DNA of 64,000 nucleotides from Clostridia bacterium (GCA_902363595.1 CABJAP010000001.1:1-64000); one strand, 5' to 3'; counted from the stretch's first letter, positions 16,349 to 26,455 are shown. A program made the numbers and translations. The notes: generated by a model from the sequence alone, not told the origin.

Positions 16349-18229
16349 ATGACAGAAAGACAACAAATTATTAATATAGCGGTGATCGCACACGTCGATG
16401 CAGGGAAATCCACCTTGGTTGACGCATTTTTAAACCAAAGCGGCGTTTTCCGGGAGAATCAGGATGTGGTGGACTGCGTCATGGACAGCGACGATATCGA
16501 ACGGGAACGGGGAATAACTATTTATTCAAAAAACTGTTCGGTTATGCACGACGATGTGAAGATCAATATCGTTGATACACCGGGTCACGCGGATTTTTCT
16601 TCAGAGGTGGAACGGATCATGAAAACGGTGGACACGGTTATTTTGCTGGTGGATTCCAGCGAAGGACCCATGCCCCAGACCCGCTTTGTACTGAAAAAAT
16701 CCCTGGAGCAGGGTATAAATCCCATTCTCTTAATCAACAAAATCGACAAAAAGGATGCGCGGATCGAAGAAGTAGTGGATGAGGTCTATGAACTGTTCAT
16801 GGACTTGGAAGCCAACGACAAGCAGCTGGATTTTCCTATCCTGTACGGAATCGCAAGGCAGGGAATCGTTGTTTACGACCCCAAGGACGCCGAAGGCATC
16901 GAGGTCGGCGCAGAAGACAAGAAAGCCAGGAAAACCGCTGCCGGCATGAACGGCCTGGACATTATGCCCCTTTTTGACACCATCATCAAACATGTGGAGC
17001 CGTACCCGGATCTGAATAATGAGCCGCTGCAGCTTCAAATCTCCACTTTGGGGTATGATGATTATATAGGAAGATTGGGAATCGGCCGAATTACCAAAGG
17101 AGTCCTGCGGGAAGCCCAGACTGTAGCCGTAGCTAAAGGAGACGGCAGCATCGTACAGAGGAAGGTCAATCAAGTGTTCATTTATAGGGGACTTAAACGG
17201 GTACCGGTAAAAGAGGCTCAGTCCGGCGACATTGTGGTTGTTTCCGGTATTGCAGACATCTCCATCGGAGAAACGATTTGTGATGAGAAAAATCCTCACC
17301 CCATGGAAATGATCCACATTGAAGAACCCACTCTGTCGATGAACTTTATGGTTAACAAAAGTCCCTTTGCCGGAAAGGTGGGCAAATTTGTAACCTCTCG
17401 TCATATCAAAGAAAGATTGGACAAAGAGCTGGAGGTCAATGTGGGACTGATGGTGGAAGAAACCGATTCCACCGATTGTTTCAAAGTCTCTGGAAGGGGC
17501 GAACTGCACCTGTCCATCCTCATTGAGAATATGCGAAGAGAAGGCTATGAGCTGGCGGTTTCCAAGCCCGAAGTCATCATGCGCAGGAATGAAAAGAACA
17601 AGGTGCTGGAGCCAATGGAAGAAGTGATTATCTCCGTTCCTGATGAATATACCGGCTCCGTCATTTCCAAGCTCAACTTGCGAAAGGGCGTCATGCGGGA
17701 GATGGGTGCGGAGAACGGATATACAAGGATGGAATATCTGGTTCCCACAAGAGGTCTTTTGGGATATCGGACCGAATTCATCAATGATACCAGAGGCGAA
17801 GGCACCATGGTGCGCCGCTTCGATGGATTTGATGAATACAAAGGTGATATTCCTCAGCGAACCAACGGGGTCGCCATCGCCCAGGAGGAAGGAGTCGCTA
17901 CTCCATATGCGCTCTTTAACATCGGTGAGCGGGTGCAGATGTTCATTGAACCGGGAACAAAGGTCTATGAAGGCATGATCATCGGTATGAACAGCCGCAG
18001 CGAAGACATGGTGGTCAACCCGTGCAAGGCAAAAAAAGCGACCAACATGCGGGCTGCGGGAAGCGATGATAATATTAAGCTGGCGCCGGCCAGACAGTTC
18101 ACCCTGGAAGAAGCGCTGGAGTTCATCGATGACGATGAACTGGTGGAGATCGTTCCCGACGATATACGGCTGCGTAAAAAGTTATTAAAAGAGCTGGACC
18201 GCAGACGAAGCGGGAGAAAAATCGACTGA
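16349..18229 (+). CDS. typA: Ribosome-associated GTPase TypA/BipA
   Basis: A 626-residue translational GTPase. G1 is AHVDAGKSTLVDAFL (residues about 11-25), the switch I region is ERERGITIYSKN, G3 is DTPGHADF and G4 is NKIDKKDAR; then come domain II, a domain III and V like EF-G, and the BipA-specific C-terminus (NMRAAGSDDNIKLAPARQFTLEEALEFIDDDELVEI). It binds the 70S ribosome and supports ribosome assembly and growth at low temperature or under stress. Length is typical. It is followed 21 bp later by the mscS-type gene, which probably shares its transcript. Confidence 0.95.
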   Translation: MTERQQIINIAVIAHVDAGKSTLVDAFLNQSGVFRENQDVVDCVMDSDDIERERGITIYSKNCSVMHDDVKINIVDTPGHADFSSEVERIMKTVDTVILLVDSSEGPMPQTRFVLKKSLEQGINPILLINKIDKKDARIEEVVDEVYELFMDLEANDKQLDFPILYGIARQGIVVYDPKDAEGIEVGAEDKKARKTAAGMNGLDIMPLFDTIIKHVEPYPDLNNEPLQLQISTLGYDDYIGRLGIGRITKGVLREAQTVAVAKGDGSIVQRKVNQVFIYRGLKRVPVKEAQSGDIVVVSGIADISIGETICDEKNPHPMEMIHIEEPTLSMNFMVNKSPFAGKVGKFVTSRHIKERLDKELEVNVGLMVEETDSTDCFKVSGRGELHLSILIENMRREGYELAVSKPEVIMRRNEKNKVLEPMEEVIISVPDEYTGSVISKLNLRKGVMREMGAENGYTRMEYLVPTRGLLGYRTEFINDTRGEGTMVRRFDGFDEYKGDIPQRTNGVAIAQEEGVATPYALFNIGERVQMFIEPGTKVYEGMIIGMNSRSEDMVVNPCKAKKATNMRAAGSDDNIKLAPARQFTLEEALEFIDDDELVEIVPDDIRLRKKLLKELDRRRSGRKID

Positions 18230-18250
18230 TTGGTCAGTTAGGAGGTCATG

Positions 18251-19054
18251 ATGTTTGACAATTTATCTGTCTCCGATGCAACTGTGGAAAAGTTGATCAA
18301 TGTAGGTATTTCGCTGATCATATTGATCGTTGGATACATCGTCATTAAGATCGTGCTGCATGTGGCCAAAAAAACCCTGGAACGCTCTTCTTTGGATCCG
18401 GTGCTGTACCGATTTATCCTTAGAATAACGAAGATTATCATGTGGATCATTTTGCTTTTGATGATCATGGAGCGGTTTGGTTTTAAGATGAACAGTCTGA
18501 TCACTGTGCTGGCGGCAGCGGGCGCGGCTATTGCTCTGGCCCTGAGGGACAGTTTGGCAAATGTGGCAGGAGGTATCATGATTCTCATCAACAAACCCTT
18601 TGCGCAAGATGATTATATCGACATCAACGGCACGACGGGTCAGGTGAGGGACATTGATTTGTTTGTGACGCACCTGAAGACCTATGACAATAAGGTGATC
18701 ACCATCCCCAACGGTATGGTCAACACATCGGTTTTGATCAACTACACCAAAGAGAACAAGCGGCGAGTGGATTGCTGCTTTAACATCGGATACGACGACG
18801 ATATCAAACAGGCGAAGGATATCCTGGCAGCCATTGCCGAATCCCACCCTGCGATATATCGAGATCCGCAGCCTATTATCGGGGTCGCGGGTCAGAAAGA
18901 CAATTGCATTTCCATTGATATGAAAGTATGGTGCGAGACCGACAATTACTGGGACGTAAAATACTTCCTGGAAGAGAACGTAAAGCTTGCGTTCGATGAA
19001 GCGGGCATTACCATTCCGTTCCCGCAGATGGACGTTCATATCAAGAAGAAATAA
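18251..19054 (+). CDS. Small-conductance mechanosensitive channel (MscS family)
   Basis: A 267-residue inner-membrane protein. ATG at 18251 is preferred over the ATG at 18248 because AGGAGG (18240-18245) lies five bases before it. Three transmembrane helices occupy about residues 15-105. The pore helix and start of the beta domain read GAAIALALRDSLANVAGGIMILINKPFAQDDYI, the most conserved MscS segment. The rest forms the cytosolic vestibule. It releases small solutes on hypo-osmotic shock. Confidence 0.9.
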   Translation: MFDNLSVSDATVEKLINVGISLIILIVGYIVIKIVLHVAKKTLERSSLDPVLYRFILRITKIIMWIILLLMIMERFGFKMNSLITVLAAAGAAIALALRDSLANVAGGIMILINKPFAQDDYIDINGTTGQVRDIDLFVTHLKTYDNKVITIPNGMVNTSVLINYTKENKRRVDCCFNIGYDDDIKQAKDILAAIAESHPAIYRDPQPIIGVAGQKDNCISIDMKVWCETDNYWDVKYFLEENVKLAFDEAGITIPFPQMDVHIKKK

Positions 19055-19120
19055 ATAGTGGCGGTAAGCCGCAGAGAGTGATAAAATATTAGGAAACGTA
19101 AAAGAAAGGAGACTCCGAAT

Positions 19121-22100
19121 ATGGAACAAAACAAAAAGTTTAAGAGAGTGTTAGTGGCGAACAGAGGAGAGATCGCCATTCGAATATTCAGAGCCTGCAA
19201 AGAACTTGGCATCAGAAGCGTGGCAATCTATTCCGAAGAAGACAAAAACACGCTTTTCAGAACAAAAGCTGACGAGTCTTACCGTGTAGGAAAAGGTAAA
19301 TCTCCGGTAGATGCTTATCTGGCTATCGATGAGATCATCGAGCTGGCGAAAGCCAAGGGCGTAGACGCCATCCATCCGGGATACGGATTCCTCTCGGAAA
19401 ACGTGGAGTTTGCCAAAGCCTGTGAAGAAGCAGGAATTGTCTTTATAGGGCCTACTTACCAAATGATGGAGAATCTGGGAGATAAAATCCAGTCCAAGAT
19501 CGTTGCAAACAAAGTCGGCGTGCCGACGATTCCAGGCGTAGAAGAAGCCATTCAGACGGAAGAAGACGCGGTCAAATACGCAGAGTTCTGCGGATACCCG
19601 GTCATGCTCAAAGCAGCGGCAGGCGGCGGCGGCAGAGGCATGCGGATCGTCAGAACTCCGGAAGAACTGCTTCCCCAGTTCCGCAGCGCCAAGAGCGAGG
19701 CTAAGAAAGCTTTCGGTATTGACGATATCTTTATCGAAAAATATCTGGAGCGGCCAAAACATATTGAAGTGCAGGTATTAGGCGATAATTACGGCAACCT
19801 GGTCCACCTCTATGAAAGAGACTGTTCTATTCAGAGAAGACACCAGAAAGTCGTGGAATTTACTCCGGCAATCTGTATTACGCAAGAACAGAGACAGAAT
19901 ATCTGCGCTGACGCTTTAAAAATCGCAGGAGCGGTAAACTACCGCAGCGCCGGTACGGTGGAGTTTTTGGTGGACAAAAACGGCGACCACTATTTTATCG
20001 AGATGAACCCGAGAATTCAGGTGGAACATACGGTAACAGAAATGACCACTGGTATCGATATCGTTCAGTCCCAGATTTTGATCGCACAGGGACACAAGCT
20101 GGATTCCGATGAAGTGAATATTAAGGGACAGGATTCCATCAAGCCGCGCGGCTATGCGATTCAGTGCCGTGTTACTACGGAGGACCCGATCAACGGATTT
20201 GCGCCGGATACGGGCGTCATCAGCATGTACCGCAGCGCATCCGGGTTCGGTATTCGTCTGGACGGAGGCAATGCCTTCACAGACTCCACCATTTCCCCTT
20301 ATTACGACAGCCTTTTGGTTAAAGTCACTTCCTGGGCCAGATCCTTCAGGGATGCAACCAACAAAGCAATGCGCGCTCTGCGTGAAATGAAGATCACCGG
20401 AGTGAAAACCAACGCTGCGTTCCTGATGAACGTACTCAACCACCCGACTTTCCGCGCAGGCCAGTGCGATACCGGTTTTATTGCCGATAATCCGGAACTG
20501 CTGAATATCCGGGCAAGACAGGATAAAGAACTGAAAGTGCTTTCCTTCCTGGGAGATAAATTCATCAATGAGACTAAAGGCGTGAAGCCGGACTTCGATG
20601 TGCCCATCTTCCCGAGAATTAAGCAGGACGTTATCGACGGCCTTTCTGGAACAAAACAGATTCTGGATGAGAAAGGGCCGGAAGGGCTCGCCAAGTGGAT
20701 CCTGGAGCAGAAAAAACTGCTGCTGACTGACACCACCATGAGAGACGCCCAGCAGTCCCTGATGGCAACAAGAGTAAGGACGGTGGATATGGAGAAAATC
20801 GCTCCTGCTACCGCCTATTATGGAAAGGATCTCTTCTCACTGGAAATGTGGGGCGGAGCTACTTTTGATACATCCTACCGTTTCCTGAAGGAATCTCCGT
20901 GGGAAAGACTGGACACTCTGCGCAAAAAGATGCCCAACATTCTGTTCCAGATGCTGATCCGCGGCGCCAACGGCGTAGGCTATAAAAACTACCCGGACAA
21001 CGTAATCCGCAGATTCGTCAAAGAATCGGCAGATTCGGGAATCGATATTTTCCGTATTTTCGACTCCCTCAACTGGATCGAAGGTATGGAGATCGCCCTC
21101 GACGAAGTACTGAATCAGGGCAAGGTTGCAGAAGCATGTATCTGCTATACGGGAGACATTCTCGACGACAGAAAAGAAAAATACAACCTGAGCTACTATG
21201 TGAGAATGGCCAAGGAACTGGAAAAGAGAGGAAGCCACATCCTGGGAATCAAGGATATGTCCGGCCTCATCAAGCCGATGGCAGCCAGAAAGCTGATCGA
21301 TGCGTTAAAGCAGGAAATCAGCATTCCAATCCACTTACATACCCACGATACCAGCGGCAACGGAATCGCTACCATTCTGATGGCAGCCAGCGCCGGCGTG
21401 GATATTGTGGATGCGGCTTTCAACAGCATGTCAGGACTGACCAGCCAGCCAGCGCTCAACTCAGTGGTTGCTGCTGTTGAAAACACAGAAAGAGAAACGG
21501 GCATTGATCCGGACGGTATCCAGAAGATTTCCGATTACTGGGCAGCCGTACGTCCGGTTTACAAGAGCTTTGAATCCGAACTTTTGGCAAGCTCTGCTGA
21601 AATTTACAAATACGAAATCCCCGGCGGTCAGTATTCCAACCTGAAACCGCAGGTGGAAAGCTTTGGCCTGGGCCATAAATTCGAAGAAGTAAAGGATATG
21701 TATAAGGCGGTCAATGAAATGCTGGGCGACATCGTCAAGGTAACGCCGTCTTCCAAGGCAGTGGGCGATATGGCCATCTTCATGGTTCAGAACGACCTGA
21801 CGCCGGAAAACATTTATGAAAAAGCAAAGGATATCGACTTCCCTGATTCCATCGTTTCCTATTTTGAAGGCATGATGGGACAGCCGGAAGGCGGTTTCCC
21901 CGAAAAGCTCCAGAAGCTGGTTCTTCATGGAAAAGAGCCGATCACCTGCAGACCGGGCGAGCTGCTTCCGCCGGAAGATTTTGACGCCATTAAAAAACAT
22001 CTGCAGGACGAACTGGGCCTGGAAGGTACGGAGAGAGAAGCGCTCAGCTACGCCCTCTACCCAAAAGTGTTCGAGGACTTTGTAAAGAGCCTGAAGAAGG

Positions 22101-22564
22101 AAGGAAACTTCCGTCTGATGGGCAGCGATATCTTCTTCCATGGTTTGTCCGAAGGCGAGACTTGCGAAGTCAAGATTGCAGAAGGCAAGGAGTTGGTGAT
22201 CAAGCTGATCAATGCCAGAGATGCGGATGAAGAAGGTTTCCGTGATGTGGTATTTGAAGTAAACGGCAACCGCAGCGCGGTCAGAATCAAAGACAAGGAT
22301 GCCAGCATCGTATCCACGGCTTCTCAGATCCTTTATGCCAATGCGGAAGATCCGTCTGAGATCGGAGCTAATATTCCGGGGAACATCCTCAAGGTTCTGG
22401 TCAGCGAAGGCGAAGAAGTGGAAGAAAAACAGCCCATCGCTGTTATTGAAGCTATGAAGATGGAGACCAATATTTTATCGCCGATGAAGGGATCCGTTGA
22501 CAAGATCTATGTAAAAGAAGGTCAGCAGGTCAAAGCCGGCGAGCTGGTTGCCAAGTTAAAGTAA
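19121..22564 (+). CDS. pyc: Pyruvate carboxylase
   Basis: A 1147-residue single-chain enzyme of standard length. Residues about 1-460 are the biotin carboxylase ATP-grasp domain (GGGGRGMRIVRTPEEL; EMNPRIQVEHTVTEM). About 535-1000 are the carboxyltransferase domain (DTTMRDAQQSLMATRVRT; HLHTHDTSGNG with zinc-ligand histidines). The C-terminus is a biotin carrier domain with biotinyl-lysine in EAMKMET, about 35 residues from the end. It makes oxaloacetate from pyruvate, bicarbonate and ATP, feeding the TCA branch and aspartate-family synthesis. AAAGGAG precedes the ATG. Confidence 0.96.
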   Translation: MEQNKKFKRVLVANRGEIAIRIFRACKELGIRSVAIYSEEDKNTLFRTKADESYRVGKGKSPVDAYLAIDEIIELAKAKGVDAIHPGYGFLSENVEFAKACEEAGIVFIGPTYQMMENLGDKIQSKIVANKVGVPTIPGVEEAIQTEEDAVKYAEFCGYPVMLKAAAGGGGRGMRIVRTPEELLPQFRSAKSEAKKAFGIDDIFIEKYLERPKHIEVQVLGDNYGNLVHLYERDCSIQRRHQKVVEFTPAICITQEQRQNICADALKIAGAVNYRSAGTVEFLVDKNGDHYFIEMNPRIQVEHTVTEMTTGIDIVQSQILIAQGHKLDSDEVNIKGQDSIKPRGYAIQCRVTTEDPINGFAPDTGVISMYRSASGFGIRLDGGNAFTDSTISPYYDSLLVKVTSWARSFRDATNKAMRALREMKITGVKTNAAFLMNVLNHPTFRAGQCDTGFIADNPELLNIRARQDKELKVLSFLGDKFINETKGVKPDFDVPIFPRIKQDVIDGLSGTKQILDEKGPEGLAKWILEQKKLLLTDTTMRDAQQSLMATRVRTVDMEKIAPATAYYGKDLFSLEMWGGATFDTSYRFLKESPWERLDTLRKKMPNILFQMLIRGANGVGYKNYPDNVIRRFVKESADSGIDIFRIFDSLNWIEGMEIALDEVLNQGKVAEACICYTGDILDDRKEKYNLSYYVRMAKELEKRGSHILGIKDMSGLIKPMAARKLIDALKQEISIPIHLHTHDTSGNGIATILMAASAGVDIVDAAFNSMSGLTSQPALNSVVAAVENTERETGIDPDGIQKISDYWAAVRPVYKSFESELLASSAEIYKYEIPGGQYSNLKPQVESFGLGHKFEEVKDMYKAVNEMLGDIVKVTPSSKAVGDMAIFMVQNDLTPENIYEKAKDIDFPDSIVSYFEGMMGQPEGGFPEKLQKLVLHGKEPITCRPGELLPPEDFDAIKKHLQDELGLEGTEREALSYALYPKVFEDFVKSLKKEGNFRLMGSDIFFHGLSEGETCEVKIAEGKELVIKLINARDADEEGFRDVVFEVNGNRSAVRIKDKDASIVSTASQILYANAEDPSEIGANIPGNILKVLVSEGEEVEEKQPIAVIEAMKMETNILSPMKGSVDKIYVKEGQQVKAGELVAKLK

Positions 22565-22588
22565 CGATTGGAGCAGAGGAGTGTTGTT

Positions 22589-22831
22589 ATGGGAGAAGGT
22601 ATAATCGGGAAGTTTATCTATTTCTGGATCTTCATTCTTGGCGGACTTTTGATCGGCAAGATGGTCGGCCTGACCAATACCACAAGTAATGTGGTCTGGC
22701 TGTGCATTTGTCTGGCGGTCACCTATGTGGGCTGGCAGTTTATCCGATCCAGATTGAAGAGAAACGCTGCCGCAAGGAAACCAGAACCCACCCCGAGGCG
22801 CAACAATCGTCACGGAAAAAAGAAACGATAA
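22589..22831 (+). CDS. Small two-helix membrane protein
   Basis: An 80-residue protein not assigned to a family. ATG at 22589 follows GAGGAG, preferred to an upstream ATG that has no ribosome-binding site. Two hydrophobic helices (FIYFWIFILGGLLIGKMVGL and VVWLCICLAVTYVGWQFI) are followed by a strongly basic tail (RSRLKRNAAARK...RRNNRHGKKKR) that would face the cytosol. It lies 24 bp after pyc and before a strong terminator, so it is the last gene of that transcript. Function unknown. Confidence 0.6.
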   Translation: MGEGIIGKFIYFWIFILGGLLIGKMVGLTNTTSNVVWLCICLAVTYVGWQFIRSRLKRNAAARKPEPTPRRNNRHGKKKR

Positions 22832-22839
22832 TATTTACA

Positions 22840-22878
22840 AAGGCAGGCTGTCTGTGATTATAGGCAGCCTGCCTTTTT
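22840..22878 (+). terminator. Rho-independent terminator after the pyc transcript
   Basis: AAAGGCAGGCTG pairs with CAGCCTGCCTTT across a short loop and runs into TTTTTT (to 22878). Confidence 0.88.
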
Positions 22879-23082
22879 TGGGGATGTTTTTAAGGTGATA
22901 GACTGGTTGGGGGGTGAGTAAAAGTTTTGTCGGGGAGGGGGAAAATTTAAAATTTAATCTTTTCCCGGGAAACCCGATTTTGATGATTTGACAGAATCAG
23001 CTCTTTTAAATAAACCGCGAGGGGAACCATGGGCAAACAGCCGATAATGTGGTAATATGAAAACGGTAAAAGAGGTAGAAAA

Positions 23083-24153
23083 ATGAAAATTTCTTTGATT
23101 GCGTTCACAAAGGCAGGAGCCAAAACCTGCCGCCATATTATAGAAAGCTGTGGAGAGGGAAACGAGTGCCTGGGATTTCAAAAGGGAAGTTTTCAGCCAG
23201 AGGAAGGATTGACGGTGGTTGAAGAGCCACTGGGTCAGTGGGTACAGGAAGCCTTCTACAAACAGGATGCTCTCGTTTTCATCGGTTCTGCAGGCATTGC
23301 AGTGCGGGCGATCGCCCCTTTTCTCAAAAGCAAACAAACGGATCCGGCCGTCCTTGCGGTGGATGAGCAGGGAAATTATGTGATTCCGCTGGTTTCCGGG
23401 CATATTGGCGGCGCCAACAAGCTGGCCTCCCATATTGCCGAAAGAATAGGGGCTGCCCCGGTCATTACAACGGCTACGGACATCAACGGCAGGTTTGCGG
23501 TGGACCAATGGGCGAGGGAAAACGACTTGCTGATCAGCGACATGAAGCTGGCAAAACAAATATCTGCCCATCTGCTGCAGGGAAAAGAAGTCGGCCTGGT
23601 CACAGCCTTTTCCATTGTGGGAAATCTGCCGAAGGGCTTGACTTACAAAGAGTCGCCCATTAACATTGAAGTATCGGCGGCCCGCAGGCCTGTTCGAAAA
23701 AATACGCTGCGGCTGATTCCCCAGGCGGTCGTTTTGGGAATCGGCTGCCGCAGGGGCATTTCCCGGGAAAACATCCAGACCCTGGCCGAACAAGTGCTGG
23801 ATCGGGAAAACCTTTGCTGGGAAGCGGTTTGCCAAGTGGCATCCATTGACATTAAAAAAAATGAGCCGGGACTATTGGAATTTTGCCAGGCCAAAAAGCT
23901 TCCGCTTCAAACTTACACGGCAAAAGAACTGGCAGCTGCTCGGGGCGAATTCAGTGAATCGGATTTTGTCCGGTCTGTGACAGGGGTGGACAATGTCTGT
24001 GAGCGGGCCGCTCTTTTAGCTTGCGGGAGAGGAAATCTGGCGGTAAAAAAACAGGTGAAGGATGGCGTGACCCTGGCTGTTGCCATAAAAGCACGGACCT
24101 ATAGTATTTTACCATTGAATACGGCGTTGCCGCAGGGAACAGTTGGTTCATAG
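23083..24153 (+). CDS. cbiG: Cobalt-precorrin-5A hydrolase CbiG
   Basis: A 356-residue enzyme that opens the delta-lactone of cobalt-precorrin-5A, releasing acetaldehyde to give precorrin-5B in the anaerobic B12 pathway. N-terminal domain: ALVFIGSAGIAVRAIAPFL and PLVSGHIGGANKLASHIA. C-terminal domain: VLGIGCRRGISRENIQTLAEQVL and AACGRG-type ALLACGRGNLAVKK. The last ~18 residues (from about 339) are encoded by a copy of the repeat described at 51890-52120, so the normal C-terminus has been replaced or extended. GAGGT precedes the ATG. First gene of the cbiG-hemB-hemL-cbiET-cbiA cluster; a TTGACA (22988-22993) lies upstream, but I cannot see a clear -10 or a riboswitch. Confidence 0.9.
   Translation: MKISLIAFTKAGAKTCRHIIESCGEGNECLGFQKGSFQPEEGLTVVEEPLGQWVQEAFYKQDALVFIGSAGIAVRAIAPFLKSKQTDPAVLAVDEQGNYVIPLVSGHIGGANKLASHIAERIGAAPVITTATDINGRFAVDQWARENDLLISDMKLAKQISAHLLQGKEVGLVTAFSIVGNLPKGLTYKESPINIEVSAARRPVRKNTLRLIPQAVVLGIGCRRGISRENIQTLAEQVLDRENLCWEAVCQVASIDIKKNEPGLLEFCQAKKLPLQTYTAKELAAARGEFSESDFVRSVTGVDNVCERAALLACGRGNLAVKKQVKDGVTLAVAIKARTYSILPLNTALPQGTVGS
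24098..24136 (+). repeat. Partial copy of the 77-bp repeat element inside the cbiG 3' end
   Basis: About 37 bases from TATAGTATTT to GCCGCA are the same as 51893-51930 apart from one T, including ACCATTGAATACGGCG. In both places the element starts at or near the 3' end of a gene. Here it stays in frame and supplies the last codons of cbiG. Confidence 0.8.
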
Positions 24154-24179
24154 CGAAGACTTAAAAAAGGAGAAAGGTT

Positions 24180-25163
24180 ATGGAATTAGTAAAAAGACCC
24201 AGAAGATTGCGGATGGACGGAAGGGTCAGAGACATGATCCGCGAAACAAGGATTACAAAGAAATCGCTGATCTACCCGATCTTTGTCGAAGAAGGGCAAG
24301 GCATCATAAGGGAAATCCCCACCATGCCGGGGCAGAAGCGCTACAGCCCCGATACCTTGCCAAAGGCCCTGGAAGAGGCCGCGGAAAAGGGAATTCAAAA
24401 CATTATGTTTTTCGGCATTCCAAAACACAAGGATGAATGTGGAAGTCAGGCGTACTGCGATCACGGGATCATTCAGGAAGCAATGCGCGCAGGGAAAAAA
24501 TACGTACCCCAGCTGCTCTATATCGGCGATGTATGTATGTGCGAATACACCAGCCACGGCCACTGCGGCATCATCAAGGGCGATTCAGTGGACAATGACA
24601 AAACCGTTCCTCTGCTGGCAAAGACAGCCGTATCCCAGGTAGCCGCCGGCGCCGATATGGTTGCGCCTTCCGACATGATGGACGGGAGAGTGGCGGCCAT
24701 TCGCCAGGCCCTGGATGAGGCGGGATACATCGATACACCGATTATGTCCTACGCGGCCAAGTACGCATCCGCTTTTTATGGTCCCTTCCGTGATGCGGCC
24801 GGTTCGGACAACTTTAAGGGAAACCGGAAAACCTATCAAATGGACTGGCATAATCGAAGAGAAGCCCTGAAAGAAGTGGATACGGATCTGGAAGAAGGGG
24901 CGGACATCATCATGGTCAAGCCGGCATTGTCATACCTGGATATCATCCGAGAAGTGCGGGATCGGGTCAACGTTCCGGTGGCAGCCTACAGTGTCAGCGG
25001 CGAATATGCCATGATTAAGGCGGCCGGAGCCCAGGGAATGGTGGATGAATCTGCGATTATCGCCGAAACCACCACTGGAATTTACCGTGCGGGAGCAGAG
25101 ATTTTAATCACCTATTTTGCAATGGAAATCGCTCAGATGATCGATGAAGGGAGAATTGGATAA
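24180..25163 (+). CDS. hemB: Delta-aminolevulinic acid dehydratase (porphobilinogen synthase)
   Basis: A 327-residue enzyme condensing two 5-aminolevulinate molecules to porphobilinogen. Active-site lysines lie in YAAKYASAFYGPFRDAAGS and MVKPALSYLDIIR. The metal site is the zinc-type Cys cluster VCMCEYTSHGHCG rather than the Asp-rich magnesium type. ATG follows AAGGAGAAAGG. It lies between cbiG and hemL and supplies the tetrapyrrole skeleton for the corrin genes around it. Confidence 0.95.
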   Translation: MELVKRPRRLRMDGRVRDMIRETRITKKSLIYPIFVEEGQGIIREIPTMPGQKRYSPDTLPKALEEAAEKGIQNIMFFGIPKHKDECGSQAYCDHGIIQEAMRAGKKYVPQLLYIGDVCMCEYTSHGHCGIIKGDSVDNDKTVPLLAKTAVSQVAAGADMVAPSDMMDGRVAAIRQALDEAGYIDTPIMSYAAKYASAFYGPFRDAAGSDNFKGNRKTYQMDWHNRREALKEVDTDLEEGADIIMVKPALSYLDIIREVRDRVNVPVAAYSVSGEYAMIKAAGAQGMVDESAIIAETTTGIYRAGAEILITYFAMEIAQMIDEGRIG

Positions 25164-26453
25164 ATGACAAACACAACCAAATCAGCAGCGCTTTTCGCGG
25201 AAGCGCAGAACTATATACCCGGCGGTGTCAACAGCCCGGCCAGAGCTTTCCAGGCAGTCGGCGATACGCCCCGGTTCATCAAACGGGCAAAGGCCCAATA
25301 TCTCTACGATGCCGATGACAACAAGCTGATCGATTACATCGGTTCATGGGGACCGATGATTTTGGGAAATAACCATCCGGCCGTGCTTAAAGCCGTACAG
25401 GAAGTCATCGAGGACGGTCTCAGCTTCGGCGCTGCCACAGAACGGGAAATTCAGATGGCAAAGCTGGTCTGCCAGCTTCTTCCTTCTGTTGAGATGGTCC
25501 GCATGGTAAATTCGGGAACGGAAGCCACCATGAGCGCCCTGCGGGCCGCCAGAGGCTATACAGGGAGAAACCGCATCATCAAATTCGAAGGATGCTATCA
25601 CGGCCACAGCGACGGCCTTTTAGTCAAAGCCGGTTCCGGCCTCATCGCAGAGGGAGGAACGCCGGACAGCGCCGGTGTAACGCCTGGATGCGCCCAGGAT
25701 ACCCTGACCGCAAGATACAATGATTTTGAAAGTGTAGAAAAACTTTTCCAACAATATAAAGGGGAAATTGCCGCTGTCATTCTGGAGCCGGTGGCTGCCA
25801 ATATGGGTGTGGTACCTCCGGAAAAAGGATTTTTAGAACAGATTAGAACCATTTGTACGGAAGAAGGGGCTGTGCTCATCTTTGATGAAGTCATCACCGG
25901 ATTCCGCCTGTCCTTAGGCGGAGCACAGGAATTGCTGGGAATCACACCAGACCTTTCCACCTTCGGCAAGATCATCGGCGGCGGCATGCCGGTAGGCGCC
26001 TACGGCGGCAAGAAAGAAATCATGGAAGTGGTAGCCCCTCTGGGACCCGTTTATCAGGCCGGCACCCTCAGCGGAAATCCGGTCGCGATGGCGGCCGGCA
26101 TCGCCCAGCTCACTTATTTGAAGGACCACCCAGAGGTTTATACCGTAATCGATAAGCTGGGAGAACGATTGTACGGCGGCTTGGCCCAGATTGTGGAAAA
26201 GGCGGGAGCTGCGTGCAGCGTCAATTATGTGGGTTCTATTGGAACGCTGTATTTCACAGACCAAAATGTGAGGGACTTCCAAACGGCAAAGACTGCGGAT
26301 CTTGCCAGATACGCCGATTACTTTAAGTTTATGATGGAGCGGGGCCACTATTTCGCGCCGGCGCAATTTGAAGCTATGTTCCTGTCCAACGCCCACACAG
26401 AGGGCGATATTGATCGGACGCTGGACAGCGCGGCCCAGTATTTTGGAGTATAA
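25164..26453 (+). CDS. hemL: Glutamate-1-semialdehyde 2,1-aminomutase
   Basis: A 429-residue PLP enzyme converting glutamate-1-semialdehyde to 5-aminolevulinate (C5 pathway). It starts directly after the hemB stop. Family marks: YIPGGVNSPARAFQAVG at the N-terminus, MVNSGTEATMSALRAARGYTGR, LIFDEVITGFR, and the PLP lysine in FGKIIGGGMPVGAYGG. The partner glutamyl-tRNA reductase is hemA at 36478, in the second half of the cobalamin locus. Confidence 0.95.
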   Translation: MTNTTKSAALFAEAQNYIPGGVNSPARAFQAVGDTPRFIKRAKAQYLYDADDNKLIDYIGSWGPMILGNNHPAVLKAVQEVIEDGLSFGAATEREIQMAKLVCQLLPSVEMVRMVNSGTEATMSALRAARGYTGRNRIIKFEGCYHGHSDGLLVKAGSGLIAEGGTPDSAGVTPGCAQDTLTARYNDFESVEKLFQQYKGEIAAVILEPVAANMGVVPPEKGFLEQIRTICTEEGAVLIFDEVITGFRLSLGGAQELLGITPDLSTFGKIIGGGMPVGAYGGKKEIMEVVAPLGPVYQAGTLSGNPVAMAAGIAQLTYLKDHPEVYTVIDKLGERLYGGLAQIVEKAGAACSVNYVGSIGTLYFTDQNVRDFQTAKTADLARYADYFKFMMERGHYFAPAQFEAMFLSNAHTEGDIDRTLDSAAQYFGV

Positions 26454-26455
26454 GA

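Noticed and set aside
22880..23082. Second cobalamin riboswitch before cbiG
   Set aside because: No B12 box or aptamer core can be found; only a TTGACA without a convincing -10.
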